DNA of 21,667 nt from JAXHUK01 sp034189725. GTDB lineage: Bacteria; Chloroflexota; Dehalococcoidia; SZUA-161. Shown piece after piece: positions 14,255 to 20,884 of this stretch (position 1 is its first letter; the number at the start of each line of letters is the position of its first letter). The notes under the pieces were generated by a model. That model made no database searches. It was not told the DNA's origin and saw only the letters and a list, made by a program, of their open reading frames with translations. Both the position numbers and the translations under genes were made by a program. The stretch covers positions 1 through 21,667 of the forward strand of contig JAXHUK010000076.1 of the NCBI GenBank assembly GCA_034189725.1. The letters are read 5' to 3'.

Positions 14255-14281
14255 GGGCGTATACTTATACGCCCCTACTTC
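14248..14281. terminator. 16-bp perfect hairpin between convergent carA and aldehyde oxidoreductase genes
   Basis: GAAGTAGGGGCGTATA (14248-14263) and TATACGCCCCTACTTC (14266-14281) are exact reverse complements separated by CT. The carA TAG (14252-14254) is inside the left arm. No T-run follows on either strand. It most likely works as a two-way terminator between converging genes. Its GTAGGGGCG...CGCCCCTAC arms also resemble dispersed REP-like palindromes seen in other bacterial genomes. Confidence 0.65.
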
Positions 14282-14301
14282 GCCAAATTGTGTTTTATAT
14301 A

Positions 14302-16077
14302 CTATACAGCGAGTTCTTCGATGCCCAGTTTCTTCAAAGACTCCTTTGTGGGTATGCCTTCTTTGTTCCAGCCCCTCTGTTCGTAGAACGTATCTAATCC
14401 AGCTTCAAACTCGTCACGCGGTACTACTTTACCCTTCAAAGGACCAGCGGATACCGGGAGCGTGTAGAGCCGGTCGGGCAAAACGTCATCCTTTCGACCC
14501 AGCCCCTCTCTCACGTTGAACAACCGCCTCAAGGTCCATAGCCGTTCATGAGTAGTTTGATACTCTTCCAGGGAATAGTCATCCCAGCCCGTTGCTAGTT
14601 TAATCAGTTCAACTGTCTCCATGGGTATATCAGCACCCATTATTTGCATGGTGCCGAACGTGCATATCCCGGTGGCATCGGCATCACAGGTCTCGTCTGT
14701 GATGTGGTCTCCACCGCGGCTGGCCGTCGAGTAACCGATTGCCGTGCCTACAAGCATCCCCATTATGGACTCGCCGATGGCATAGCCTCGGGGATCCCAG
14801 GCAGCTATCTCCAGACCCTTTACCTGCATGGTGAACTCTTCCGCGCCCTTGCCGATCTTTTGGGCAGCCTTCTTGGATCCCTCGGCCAGAAGGTCGCCGA
14901 CACCCTCTCTGAAGGCAATCTTTTTTATAAGCTTATCCATGGCCACAGTGTTGCCCCAGGTCAGCTCAAGACCATCGAGATCGTCCTTTGTCAGTATTCC
15001 CTTCTCGTAGCACTCCATTGCCCAGGCGATCACATTTCCGGTGGAGGTACCATCCAGGCCTAGCTTATCGCAGAGTCCGACGTTGTTCATAAACCCGTGC
15101 AAGTCGGTGACACCACAGCTAAGCCCCAGAAGACTGGTATCATATTCCGAGTTCTCACTTACTCTGCCAGTGAACGGCCCTTGCCTGATTACCCCCCGTT
15201 TAAAGCATACGGAAGGGCAGCCCATACAGGTATAATCCTTAACCCAGAACATTTTCTCCTGGGCCTCAGAGTTACAGCCTCTCTGAACCTCTGGCCAGTA
15301 GGACTTCTGGAAGTTCTTACAGTGGTTGACCGGCATGCTGTAGCCGCCAGTGCCCCATCTCTTGAAGTTCATCATGGGGATCGGCTGAAGCATCTTCCTC
15401 AATCTATCGGTTGCCTCATGGAACTTCTCCGGGTTTGCCAGTGGCACGGTCTTCGTTCCACGGACCGCCAATGCCTTCAGGTTCTTCGAGCCCAGAACTG
15501 CTCCAGCACCGGTTCTCGCGCCTGATTTACCGAGCTCGCCCTGAATCGAGGCGAATCTTACCAGGTTTTCTCCGGCAGGGCCGCAGCAGCTCACTTTGAT
15601 ATGGGGATCTCTTAATTCCTCTCGTATCAGGTGACCGGTTGCCATGGTATCCTTACCCCATACCTTGCTTGCATCTTTTATTTCAATAGTGTCATCGTTG
15701 ATGTAGATGTACACTGGCCGTTCAGACTTGCCGGTGACGATAACGCCGTCCCAGCCGGCAAACTTAAGCTCCCAGGCGACTCCACCCCCATGCTTACAAA
15801 AACCGAGGTTTCCAGTAAGCGGGGATTTGAAGATCATAAACAACTTCTGGCCGTGGAATGATGTGCCGTTGAGGGGGCCAGCCATCCACATCATAATATT
15901 CTGAGGGCTAAGAGGGTCTGTCCCTGCGGGAACCTTGTCATAAAGAATTTTGGTTCCGAAGCCTACCCCCCCCAGGTACTTCCTGGCAAATTCATCTTCG
16001 AGTTTGATCGTTTTAATAGTGCCTGTAGTGAGGTCAACCTCAGCGATTTTGCCGCAGTAGCCGCCTTTGTACGCCAT
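14302..16077 (-). CDS. Tungsten/molybdenum aldehyde:ferredoxin oxidoreductase
   Basis: A 591-residue AOR-family enzyme that oxidises aldehydes to acids, or runs in reverse, using a bis-pyranopterin W/Mo site and a [4Fe-4S] cluster, with ferredoxin as partner. The N-terminal domain (GYCGKIAEVDLTTGTIKTIK, YLGGVGFGTKIL, GPLNGT) is the family's pterin-binding start, and GARTGAGAVLGSKNLKA (186-202) is the conserved pterin loop. The cluster cysteines are C284, C287 and C291 (CMGCPSVC) plus C472 in GICTFG. ENSEYDTSLLGLSCGV lies near the metal. It ends the operon MoaD-like/ferredoxin/AOR, with 1 base between the ferredoxin stop and its ATG. The substrate is not determinable; the AOR paralogue group (AOR, FOR, GAPOR, BamB-like) is not resolved here. 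Confidence 0.92.
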   Translation of the reverse strand: MAYKGGYCGKIAEVDLTTGTIKTIKLEDEFARKYLGGVGFGTKILYDKVPAGTDPLSPQNIMMWMAGPLNGTSFHGQKLFMIFKSPLTGNLGFCKHGGGVAWELKFAGWDGVIVTGKSERPVYIYINDDTIEIKDASKVWGKDTMATGHLIREELRDPHIKVSCCGPAGENLVRFASIQGELGKSGARTGAGAVLGSKNLKALAVRGTKTVPLANPEKFHEATDRLRKMLQPIPMMNFKRWGTGGYSMPVNHCKNFQKSYWPEVQRGCNSEAQEKMFWVKDYTCMGCPSVCFKRGVIRQGPFTGRVSENSEYDTSLLGLSCGVTDLHGFMNNVGLCDKLGLDGTSTGNVIAWAMECYEKGILTKDDLDGLELTWGNTVAMDKLIKKIAFREGVGDLLAEGSKKAAQKIGKGAEEFTMQVKGLEIAAWDPRGYAIGESIMGMLVGTAIGYSTASRGGDHITDETCDADATGICTFGTMQIMGADIPMETVELIKLATGWDDYSLEEYQTTHERLWTLRRLFNVREGLGRKDDVLPDRLYTLPVSAGPLKGKVVPRDEFEAGLDTFYEQRGWNKEGIPTKESLKKLGIEELAV

Positions 16078-16078
16078 A

Positions 16079-16651
16079 TCAATCCCTCCAGTCTTCTAGC
16101 CCCTTCCAGGGATAGAACATGTGGTTCTTCATCTTCTCTGCGACCTCTTCCGGTGAATCCAGGGCGTAGAACCGCTCCATCGTTGTGGGCATAAAACAGC
16201 CCTCGAGGGCTCCAGTCGGGCATTGTTTAACGCATGACGGATCACCATCGCATCGGTCGCAAATCAAGGGGAAACCTGTCTTGGGATTGGTCATCACTCC
16301 CTTTGCCCGACAGGCATCGACGCACATCCCGCACTGCGTGCATAGTTCCTCATTCAGGACTGGTATATTGAGGCTCGGGTGCCATGTTAGGGCGCCCTCC
16401 TCAGGACAGGCCTCAATGCAGAAAGCCTCCTCATATACATCCCCCTCCATAGTCCCGGCTCTGCATCCCCAGCAGTATGCTGGGACCTGTATTAATCCAT
16501 GATAGAAATCGTATACCCGTATCCGTGATAGCTCGGGATTGAATTCGCCGAAGTGTTTTATTGAACAAACAACTTCACAAATCCTGCAGCCGCAACATTT
16601 TCGATAGTCAGCAATCAATGATACCGAAGGAAGCACAAAAGCTTCTGTCAT
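16079..16651 (-). CDS. Four-cluster ferredoxin-like electron-transfer subunit
   Basis: 190 residues with 16 cysteines placed for four [4Fe-4S] clusters: C19-x2-C22-x2-C25-x3-C29, C60-x2-C63...C78-x3-C82, C104-x2-C107-x2-C110-x3-C114, and C131-x2-C134-x5-C140-x3-C144. This is the HycB/DmsB-like pattern of iron-sulfur partner subunits. There is no signal peptide or Tat motif, so it is cytoplasmic. It directly precedes the AOR gene (1 base apart), so it probably carries electrons between AOR and a larger acceptor that is not in this window. GGGGGGAG sits immediately upstream of the ATG as a strong ribosome binding site. The last 40 residues after the fourth cluster form a helical tail. Confidence 0.9.
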   Translation of the reverse strand: MTEAFVLPSVSLIADYRKCCGCRICEVVCSIKHFGEFNPELSRIRVYDFYHGLIQVPAYCWGCRAGTMEGDVYEEAFCIEACPEEGALTWHPSLNIPVLNEELCTQCGMCVDACRAKGVMTNPKTGFPLICDRCDGDPSCVKQCPTGALEGCFMPTTMERFYALDSPEEVAEKMKNHMFYPWKGLEDWRD

Positions 16652-16807
16652 TCTCCCCCCTTAATCGGAATTATGCCAGCTTCTTAGCCTTATGACGAAA
16701 TCGCATCACCCCCTTTGAGGCTGTGCACGTCCCCCTTAAGCATCCACCCTGGCCTTGTGCGCGTTACACCAGGCACATTTTATATGCAACAGTCTCTCGT
16801 AGTTTAG

Positions 16808-17095
16808 TCATCCTCCGGTGACGGTCAGGGCTACCACTATTCCATCGCTATCTTTGACCTCTGTATCTATTCCCTTCAATCTCTTCACATTGGTAGTGTT
16901 CACGACTACATTGAGATATGGCTGAAAGTTACCGTCAGGGGCAATTATCTTATTCTTCAGGGTTTCACCATGCTCTTTGCCAAGCTGAGTGAATACGTCG
17001 CGAAGTGTCGTACACCCATCGGCGTGTACGTTCACTTCGTTTAGTTGAGTAAGCGAAGTTATTGGGCCGAAGAATCGAATTTTGAAACTTGGCAT
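16808..17095 (-). CDS. MoaD/ThiS-family sulfur carrier protein
   Basis: A 95-residue beta-grasp protein ending in TVTGG. The terminal Gly-Gly is what MoaB/MoeB-type enzymes adenylate and load with sulfur for molybdopterin dithiolene formation. The N-terminus SFKIRFFGPITSL and the middle TTLRDVFTQLGKEHGE match MoaD-like folds. As first gene of an AOR operon it most likely supplies sulfur for the tungsto/molybdopterin cofactor of that enzyme, as is known for MoaD-like genes next to AOR in other anaerobes; a ThiS role is less likely here. AGGATC precedes the ATG, and a promoter lies about 55 bases upstream. 156 bases separate it from the ferredoxin gene. Confidence 0.85.
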   Translation of the reverse strand: MPSFKIRFFGPITSLTQLNEVNVHADGCTTLRDVFTQLGKEHGETLKNKIIAPDGNFQPYLNVVVNTTNVKRLKGIDTEVKDSDGIVVALTVTGG

Positions 17096-17148
17096 CAGAT
17101 CCTCCCAGATTCAGGCAACTTCAACTGTTCTGTATGTTGGGTGAGGCG

Positions 17149-17178
17149 ATTGTAGCATACGGTATTTTCTATTGTCAA
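17149..17178 (-). promoter_or_regulatory. Extended -10 sigma-70 promoter of the AOR operon
   Basis: On the minus strand: TTGACA (17178-17173), an 18-base spacer, then TGC-TACAAT with the -10 at 17154-17149. The -35 is perfect and the -10 has five of six matches plus the TGn extension. The start is near 17142, about 47 bases before the MoaD-like ATG. Confidence 0.75.
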
Positions 17179-17196
17179 CGTTGAATCGCTCGATGG

Positions 17197-17628
17197 TCAA
17201 TACCAGAGGAAATAGAATGAAGCCACGCCAGCAGCAGCAGCTATAATCACAGCGATTATGCCAAACACTTTCAGGCGCATGTTCCGTCTTGCAGTAGCTT
17301 TCGGGTGATACTGCATAACATACGAGGGGGATTTCCAGGAACAGGCTTTGGTCACATAGAAGTCGTAGACGGAGTTTGTTTTGATTTTCAGGAATTGTCT
17401 CAGTGCCCTGTTGATATTGACCTGATGAACCCGGGGCTGGGGAACCTCGGCGAGTTCGTTGGTACGCACCTTACAGGTTAGTTTTATGTCCCTCACATTT
17501 AAATGTATGTAGTCATCCCATTGTATACCTTTGGGCAGGTCATCTTTGTGCATCCTAATAACCAACTCGCCCTCGTCATATTCGGGAGCACCACCAACTC
17601 TGAGGTGCCTCTTAATCGGTTGGGGCAT
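17197..17628 (-). CDS. Tail-anchored protein of unknown function, 143 residues
   Basis: Residues 1-115 are a soluble domain rich in beta-strand-like segments (GELVIRMHKDD, WDDYIHLNVRDIKLTCKVRT, NSVYDFYVTKA). Residues about 119-142 are one hydrophobic helix (LKVFGIIAVIIAAAAGVASF) preceded by RRNMRLK. The basic residues should sit on the cytoplasmic side, so the domain faces the cytoplasm and is held by the C-terminal anchor. I do not recognise the family. It has its own likely promoter (17681-17709), lies 98 bases beyond rtcB on the same strand, and is followed by the AOR operon promoter. GGAG lies 16 bases before the ATG, too far to be ideal. A link to RNA repair through rtcB is possible only by position. 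Confidence 0.65.
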   Translation of the reverse strand: MPQPIKRHLRVGGAPEYDEGELVIRMHKDDLPKGIQWDDYIHLNVRDIKLTCKVRTNELAEVPQPRVHQVNINRALRQFLKIKTNSVYDFYVTKACSWKSPSYVMQYHPKATARRNMRLKVFGIIAVIIAAAAGVASFYFLWY

Positions 17629-17680
17629 GATTGCTTCTCAATAACTCCTTACTTAATTCGGGACCACAGTTTATTGCTCT

Positions 17681-17709
17681 ATTATGATTGCTGAATTGGT
17701 CTTAATCAA
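17681..17709 (-). promoter_or_regulatory. Likely promoter of the tail-anchored protein gene
   Basis: On the minus strand: TTGATT (17709-17704), 17 bases, CATAAT (17686-17681), each close to consensus. The start would be near 17674, about 46 bases before the ATG at 17628. Confidence 0.5.
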
Positions 17710-17719
17710 CCCCTTGCTG

Positions 17720-17735
17720 AAGGGCACTAGCCCTT
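17720..17735 (-). terminator. Short hairpin at the rtcB stop codon
   Basis: AAGGGC (17720-17725) and GCCCTT (17730-17735) form a 6-bp stem with a 4-base loop; the rtcB TAG (17729-17727 on the minus strand) lies in the loop. No T-run follows, so termination strength is doubtful. Confidence 0.4.
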
Positions 17736-19187
17736 GATCACCCCGATAGGTCGTGCTTTGACCACCTTGGGCGATATACCGGCAGCATCGGTTACGTGGA
17801 TTACCTCAGCTACGTCCTTGTATACCGCTGGTGCTTCTTCAGCCAGGGAGGCGATACTTGCAACTTGAATAGCGATACCCCTGGCTGCTAACTCCCGGGC
17901 AACATCGGCGCCACTGATGCTTTTCTTCGCTTTTGAACGGCTTTGTATCCTGCCTGCACCATGGCAGGTAGAACCGAATGTCTCCTTCATAGCGTTCTCG
18001 GTTCCCACTGCCACGTATGAGTAGCGTCCCATATCACCGGGAATGAGAACAGGTTGCCCGACGCTACGGTATGCCTGCGGTATCTCGGGGTGCATGGGGG
18101 GAAATGCCCTGGTTGCTCCTTTGCGGTGGACGCAGACAGAGAGCTTTTTGCCTTCTACCTGGTGCTCTTCTATCTTGGCGATGTTGTGCGCTACGTCATA
18201 GATAACCCTCATCCCCAATTCACGGGGATTTTTAACGAGTACCCTGGAGAACGATTCTCTGGTCCAATGGGTAATGCATTGACGGTTGGCCCAGGCGTAG
18301 TTGGCGGCACAGGCCATTGCCGACAGGTAGGACTGACCTTCGGGAGACCTTATCGGGGCGCATGCAAGCTGGCGGTCGGGAAGTTCGATGCCGTAGTTCC
18401 TGACTGCGGTTATCATGGTCTTCAGGTAGTCATCGCAGACCTGGTGACCAAATCCACGGGAACCGGTGTGAATGAGGACGAGCACCTGACCTTTTTCCTC
18501 GATGCCGAAGGCTCTTGCTATTCTGGTGTCGTATATTTCATCCACAACCTGGATTTCCAGGAAATGGTTGCCCGAACCCAGGGTTCCGGATTGGGGTGCA
18601 CCGCGAGTCTTCGCTTTGACGCTTACAGTATCCGGATTGGCTCCGTCGAGATAGCCATGCTCTTCAATAAATTCCAGATCTTCGGCCTCACCGTATCCTG
18701 CCTGCACTGCCCACGTTGCGCCTCCGATCATAAGCTTGTCGATCTGGTTGCCCTTGAGCTTAATCTTTCCCTCAGAGCCTAGGCCTGAAGGGACATTAAT
18801 GAAAAGGTCGGCGAGGAGCTTTTCTATCCTGGGATTGACTTCCTCCTCCATGAGGTTGGTGCGCAGGAGCCGGACCCCGCAATTGATATCGAAACCCACG
18901 CCTCCGGGCGATATGACGCCATCGTTGACACGGGTGGCAGCAACTCCCCCTATGGGGAAACCGTACCCCCAATGTATATCGGGCATCGCCAGTGATTTGC
19001 CCACTATCCCTGGTAAGAAGGCGACATTGGCTACTTGCTCCAGGGATTGTTCATCCTGAATATGATTGATCATCTTCTCATCGGAAAAGATCAGTCCCGG
19101 CACGCGCATTCCTGGTTTGTAGGTCTTTGGAATCTCCCAACGGTAGTCGTCTATTCTGACTAGAATACTTTTCTGGTCTGCTGACAT
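17727..19187 (-). CDS. rtcB: tRNA-splicing/RNA repair ligase RtcB
   Basis: A 486-residue RtcB, close to the family's usual 480. It joins a 2',3'-cyclic phosphate or 3'-phosphate RNA end to a 5'-OH using GTP and Mn2+. GGVGFDINCGVRLLRT includes D100 and C103, metal ligands. LGSGNHFLEIQ and HTGSRGFGHQVC carry further histidine ligands. H409 in TCHGAGR is the residue that is guanylylated. MPDIHWGYGFPIGGVAA is the family's N-terminal signature, and ARPIGVIKG at the end matches its usual C-terminus (PxGVIKG). The gene starts 12 bases after the archease stop, so the two are one operon. The length and motifs give no sign of an intein or inserted element. Confidence 0.95.
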   Translation of the reverse strand: MSADQKSILVRIDDYRWEIPKTYKPGMRVPGLIFSDEKMINHIQDEQSLEQVANVAFLPGIVGKSLAMPDIHWGYGFPIGGVAATRVNDGVISPGGVGFDINCGVRLLRTNLMEEEVNPRIEKLLADLFINVPSGLGSEGKIKLKGNQIDKLMIGGATWAVQAGYGEAEDLEFIEEHGYLDGANPDTVSVKAKTRGAPQSGTLGSGNHFLEIQVVDEIYDTRIARAFGIEEKGQVLVLIHTGSRGFGHQVCDDYLKTMITAVRNYGIELPDRQLACAPIRSPEGQSYLSAMACAANYAWANRQCITHWTRESFSRVLVKNPRELGMRVIYDVAHNIAKIEEHQVEGKKLSVCVHRKGATRAFPPMHPEIPQAYRSVGQPVLIPGDMGRYSYVAVGTENAMKETFGSTCHGAGRIQSRSKAKKSISGADVARELAARGIAIQVASIASLAEEAPAVYKDVAEVIHVTDAAGISPKVVKARPIGVIKG

Positions 19188-19199
19188 CTCATCTACTCT

Positions 19200-19613
19200 C
19201 TACATGTCCAGAATGACCTGCACCCTGAAGCCGTTGTTTTCCTCTATTTTGAGCGAGTGGTAGGTAGCTGCTTTTACCTCTGTTTTCAGCCGGTGGCGAG
19301 ATGTATCTATCTGCTCCCCGTAGGCTTCGGCTCGGAGGTGGTTCTGGTCGAGCTCTCTGACCTCGAATCTGCTGAAGATAACATGATCGACATCGAACAG
19401 ATAGAGAAGCTCATTGAGCCAGTCCACCAGAAGTGACTCCTGGTCGGGGGCCTGGAGAGAGATCTCCCGGCAGAGGGTTTCGGTCACCCCCTCAAGTTCG
19501 GCGATCAAGCTGAACATGCCGTAGGCTGCGTTGGCAAAAGCTTCCTCAAGACTGCTTCCATTGGCTGCGATGCCAACATCGGCGGTGTGGTCAACTATCT
19601 CGAACTGTGGCAT
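19200..19613 (-). CDS. Archease (RtcB activator)
   Basis: A 137-residue archease, the usual length. It speeds guanylylation and turnover of RtcB and widens its nucleotide use. The family signature is at the N-terminus: FEIVDHTADVGIAANGSSLE, with the acidic residues (D8, D12) that face RtcB, then EAFANAAYGMFSLI. LLVDWLNELLYLFDVDHVIF and AATYHSLKIEENNGFRVQVI are the other conserved blocks; the protein ends VILDM, close to the typical VVxDI/L end. AGGAG lies 8 bases before the ATG. It is first in the archease-rtcB operon with a clear promoter upstream. Pairing with RtcB in one transcript supports the function. Confidence 0.93.
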   Translation of the reverse strand: MPQFEIVDHTADVGIAANGSSLEEAFANAAYGMFSLIAELEGVTETLCREISLQAPDQESLLVDWLNELLYLFDVDHVIFSRFEVRELDQNHLRAEAYGEQIDTSRHRLKTEVKAATYHSLKIEENNGFRVQVILDM

Positions 19614-19633
19614 GGAAGAAGCTCCTGTTGTCC

Positions 19634-19661
19634 ATTATAGCATAGCAGCTCCGGTGGTCAG
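19634..19661 (-). promoter_or_regulatory. Extended -10 promoter of the archease-rtcB operon
   Basis: On the minus strand: CTGACC (19661-19656, four of six), a 16-base spacer ending TGC, then TATAAT (19639-19634). The perfect extended -10 compensates for the weak -35. The start is near 19627, only about 14 bases before the archease ATG, leaving room for little more than its AGGAG. Confidence 0.65.
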
Positions 19662-19727
19662 TAGTATTCGATATGGTGTCTTTCTGAGCCGCAGGCGAAG
19701 AAGCTCATGGCTGTACTGGGGGGATGC

Positions 19728-19755
19728 TTCGATCGCGGAGCTTACACTGCGCGAA
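19728..19755. repeat. 28-base dispersed repeat, copy 2
   Basis: TTCGATCGCGGAGCTTACAC, continuing TGCGCGAA, matches 3341-3368 at 25 of 28 bases. TCTGAGCCGCAGGCGAAGAA just to its left (19684-19703) has the look of the same family of intergenic repeats. Confidence 0.7.
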
Positions 19756-19821
19756 AGCTGGTAGCAGCGATTCTCCTGAATCGCTGCTACCAGCTACGGC
19801 GGTGACCGTTTACAACGGTCA
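19756..19821 (-). terminator. Two strong tandem hairpins after the response regulator gene
   Basis: AGCTGGTAGCAGCGATTC (19756-19773) and its exact complement (19778-19795) form an 18-bp stem with a TCCT loop. TGACCGTT (19803-19810) and AACGGTCA (19814-19821) form an 8-bp stem with a TAC loop. They lie 11 bases beyond the regulator stop at 19832 on the minus strand. No long T-run is present, but two adjacent stems of this strength should stop or protect the transcript. The first is also repeat-like. Confidence 0.6.
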
Positions 19822-19831
19822 TAGTGGATTA

Positions 19832-20305
19832 TTAAAAATACCCGCTCCAGTCTTCTGATAAAGGAGGCATTTTGCAATGTCGATCGAACCAGAAGTCGGT
19901 CAGGGCTTTCATCACGTGGACATACTCGCTCAATTCACGTGGCTTGATGATATAGGCGTTTGCACTATGGTGGTACGAATCAAAAATGTCACGATCGTGG
20001 TTTGACGTTGTGAATACTATTACAGGGATATTTTTCAAGTGTGTATTGGTCTTGATTTCTGCAAGCGTTTCTCGCCCGTCTTTCCCACTCATGTTGAGGT
20101 CGAGCAGGATGATGTCGGGGCGGGGTGCGTCAAGGAACATGCCTTCCTGCCGCAGGAAGTCCATGGCTTCGACGCCGTTTCTGACGACGCTCAGGTTGTG
20201 GATTACACCGATTTTTTTCAGTACCTGCGCTGTCAGGTGTGAATCGGCGAGGTTGTCTTCTACCAATAGAATCTCGTGGGCTTTCCCTAACTCTGCGGTC
20301 GTCAT
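19832..20305 (-). CDS. Single-domain CheY-like response regulator, paralogue 1
   Basis: A 157-residue receiver domain with no DNA-binding or other output domain. E16-D17 in LLVEDN, the phosphoacceptor D69 in LLDLNMSGKDG, the switch threonine in VFTTSNHD and the lysine in YIIKPRE complete the active site. The order and the LxxExxTHLKxIPVIxxTTS region resemble Rcp1-like regulators that partner phytochrome or PAS-type kinases. It is about 70% identical by eye to the regulator at 20438-20884. Its start is directly preceded by the last ~20 codons of a degraded kinase gene, so it was once part of its own kinase-regulator unit. Tandem hairpins follow it. The partner is probably the nearby kinase. 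Confidence 0.9.
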   Translation of the reverse strand: MTTAELGKAHEILLVEDNLADSHLTAQVLKKIGVIHNLSVVRNGVEAMDFLRQEGMFLDAPRPDIILLDLNMSGKDGRETLAEIKTNTHLKNIPVIVFTTSNHDRDIFDSYHHSANAYIIKPRELSEYVHVMKALTDFWFDRHCKMPPLSEDWSGYF

Positions 20306-20309
20306 CGTT

Positions 20310-20384
20310 CTATACCTCTTTACTAGTTGAGATTGCGAAGTAAACTATAGTGCCCTTTCTAGTATCTGATTCTGGACAGATACG
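20310..20384 (-). pseudogene. 3'-end relic of a histidine kinase gene
   Basis: Read on the minus strand, codons from 20372 give ESDTRKGTIVYFAISTSKEV and a TAG (20312-20310), only 4 bases before the regulator ATG. This aligns with ESEPGKGTTFYFTIPNQKEE, the end of the intact kinase at 20832-21667, including GKGT and YF.I. The DNA also aligns: both have GAAAGGGCAC and a purine-rich stretch before the regulator start. Upstream of about 20384 similarity ends, so all other parts of this kinase are gone. Confidence 0.75.
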
Positions 20385-20437
20385 TTGCAGATCGGGTGCC
20401 AGAGCAACCGAACCTTTAACAAGCCCCCCCCGCTCTT

Positions 20438-20884
20438 TCAGCGCAGGAGATGCTTTGCCGTGTTGAACCAGAAATCGGTTATGGACTTCATTGTTTGCAT
20501 ATAGTCATGCAGTTCGCGCGGTTTGACGACGTAGGCGTTCGCGTAATGGTCGTAGGCATTGAAAATGTCCCGTTCGTGATTCGACGTTGTTAATACTACC
20601 ACGGGAATACTCTTCAGATGTCTATTGGCTTTGATCTCCGCCAGCGTCTCCCGGCCATCTTTTCGCCTCATGTTAAGGTCAAGCAGGATGAGGTCCGGGC
20701 GGGGCACATCACGGAACATACCCTCCCTTCGCAGGAAGTCCATGGCCTCTACGCCATCCCTGACTACAATCAGATTATGGTTTACACCAATCTTCTTGAG
20801 TACCTGAGCAGTCAGGTTTGCATCGCCAAGGTTATCCTCCACAAGCAGTATCTCGTAGGGTTTGCCTATCTGGGAAGTAACCAT
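20438..20884 (-). CDS. Single-domain CheY-like response regulator, paralogue 2
   Basis: 148 residues from the ATG at 20884, with GAGGAG just upstream. It is a lone receiver domain: E16-D17, phosphoacceptor D69 in LLDLNMRRKDG, VLTTSNHERD with the switch threonine, and YVVKPRE with the conserved lysine. It overlaps the 3' end of the kinase gene by 53 bases, a sign of translational coupling and of a dedicated pair. A longer in-frame reading to 21064 is antisense-like to the kinase frame overlap and is rejected as its leader has no receiver features and starts without a ribosome binding site. It is the closest paralogue of the regulator at 19832-20305, 133 bases downstream. Confidence 0.92.
   Translation of the reverse strand: MVTSQIGKPYEILLVEDNLGDANLTAQVLKKIGVNHNLIVVRDGVEAMDFLRREGMFRDVPRPDLILLDLNMRRKDGRETLAEIKANRHLKSIPVVVLTTSNHERDIFNAYDHYANAYVVKPRELHDYMQTMKSITDFWFNTAKHLLR

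Noticed and set aside
16652..16807. Molybdenum/tungsten cofactor riboswitch before the ferredoxin gene
   Set aside because: The place is suggestive, but I could not match the sequence to the known cofactor RNA motif, and it lies inside the operon rather than at its start. A covariance-model search would decide it.
18054..18782. Long plus-strand open frame (242 codons) opposite rtcB
   Set aside because: It is fully antisense to a well-conserved rtcB and has no family features; it results from codon bias on the other strand. The same holds for the long frame at 12153-12881 opposite pyrC.
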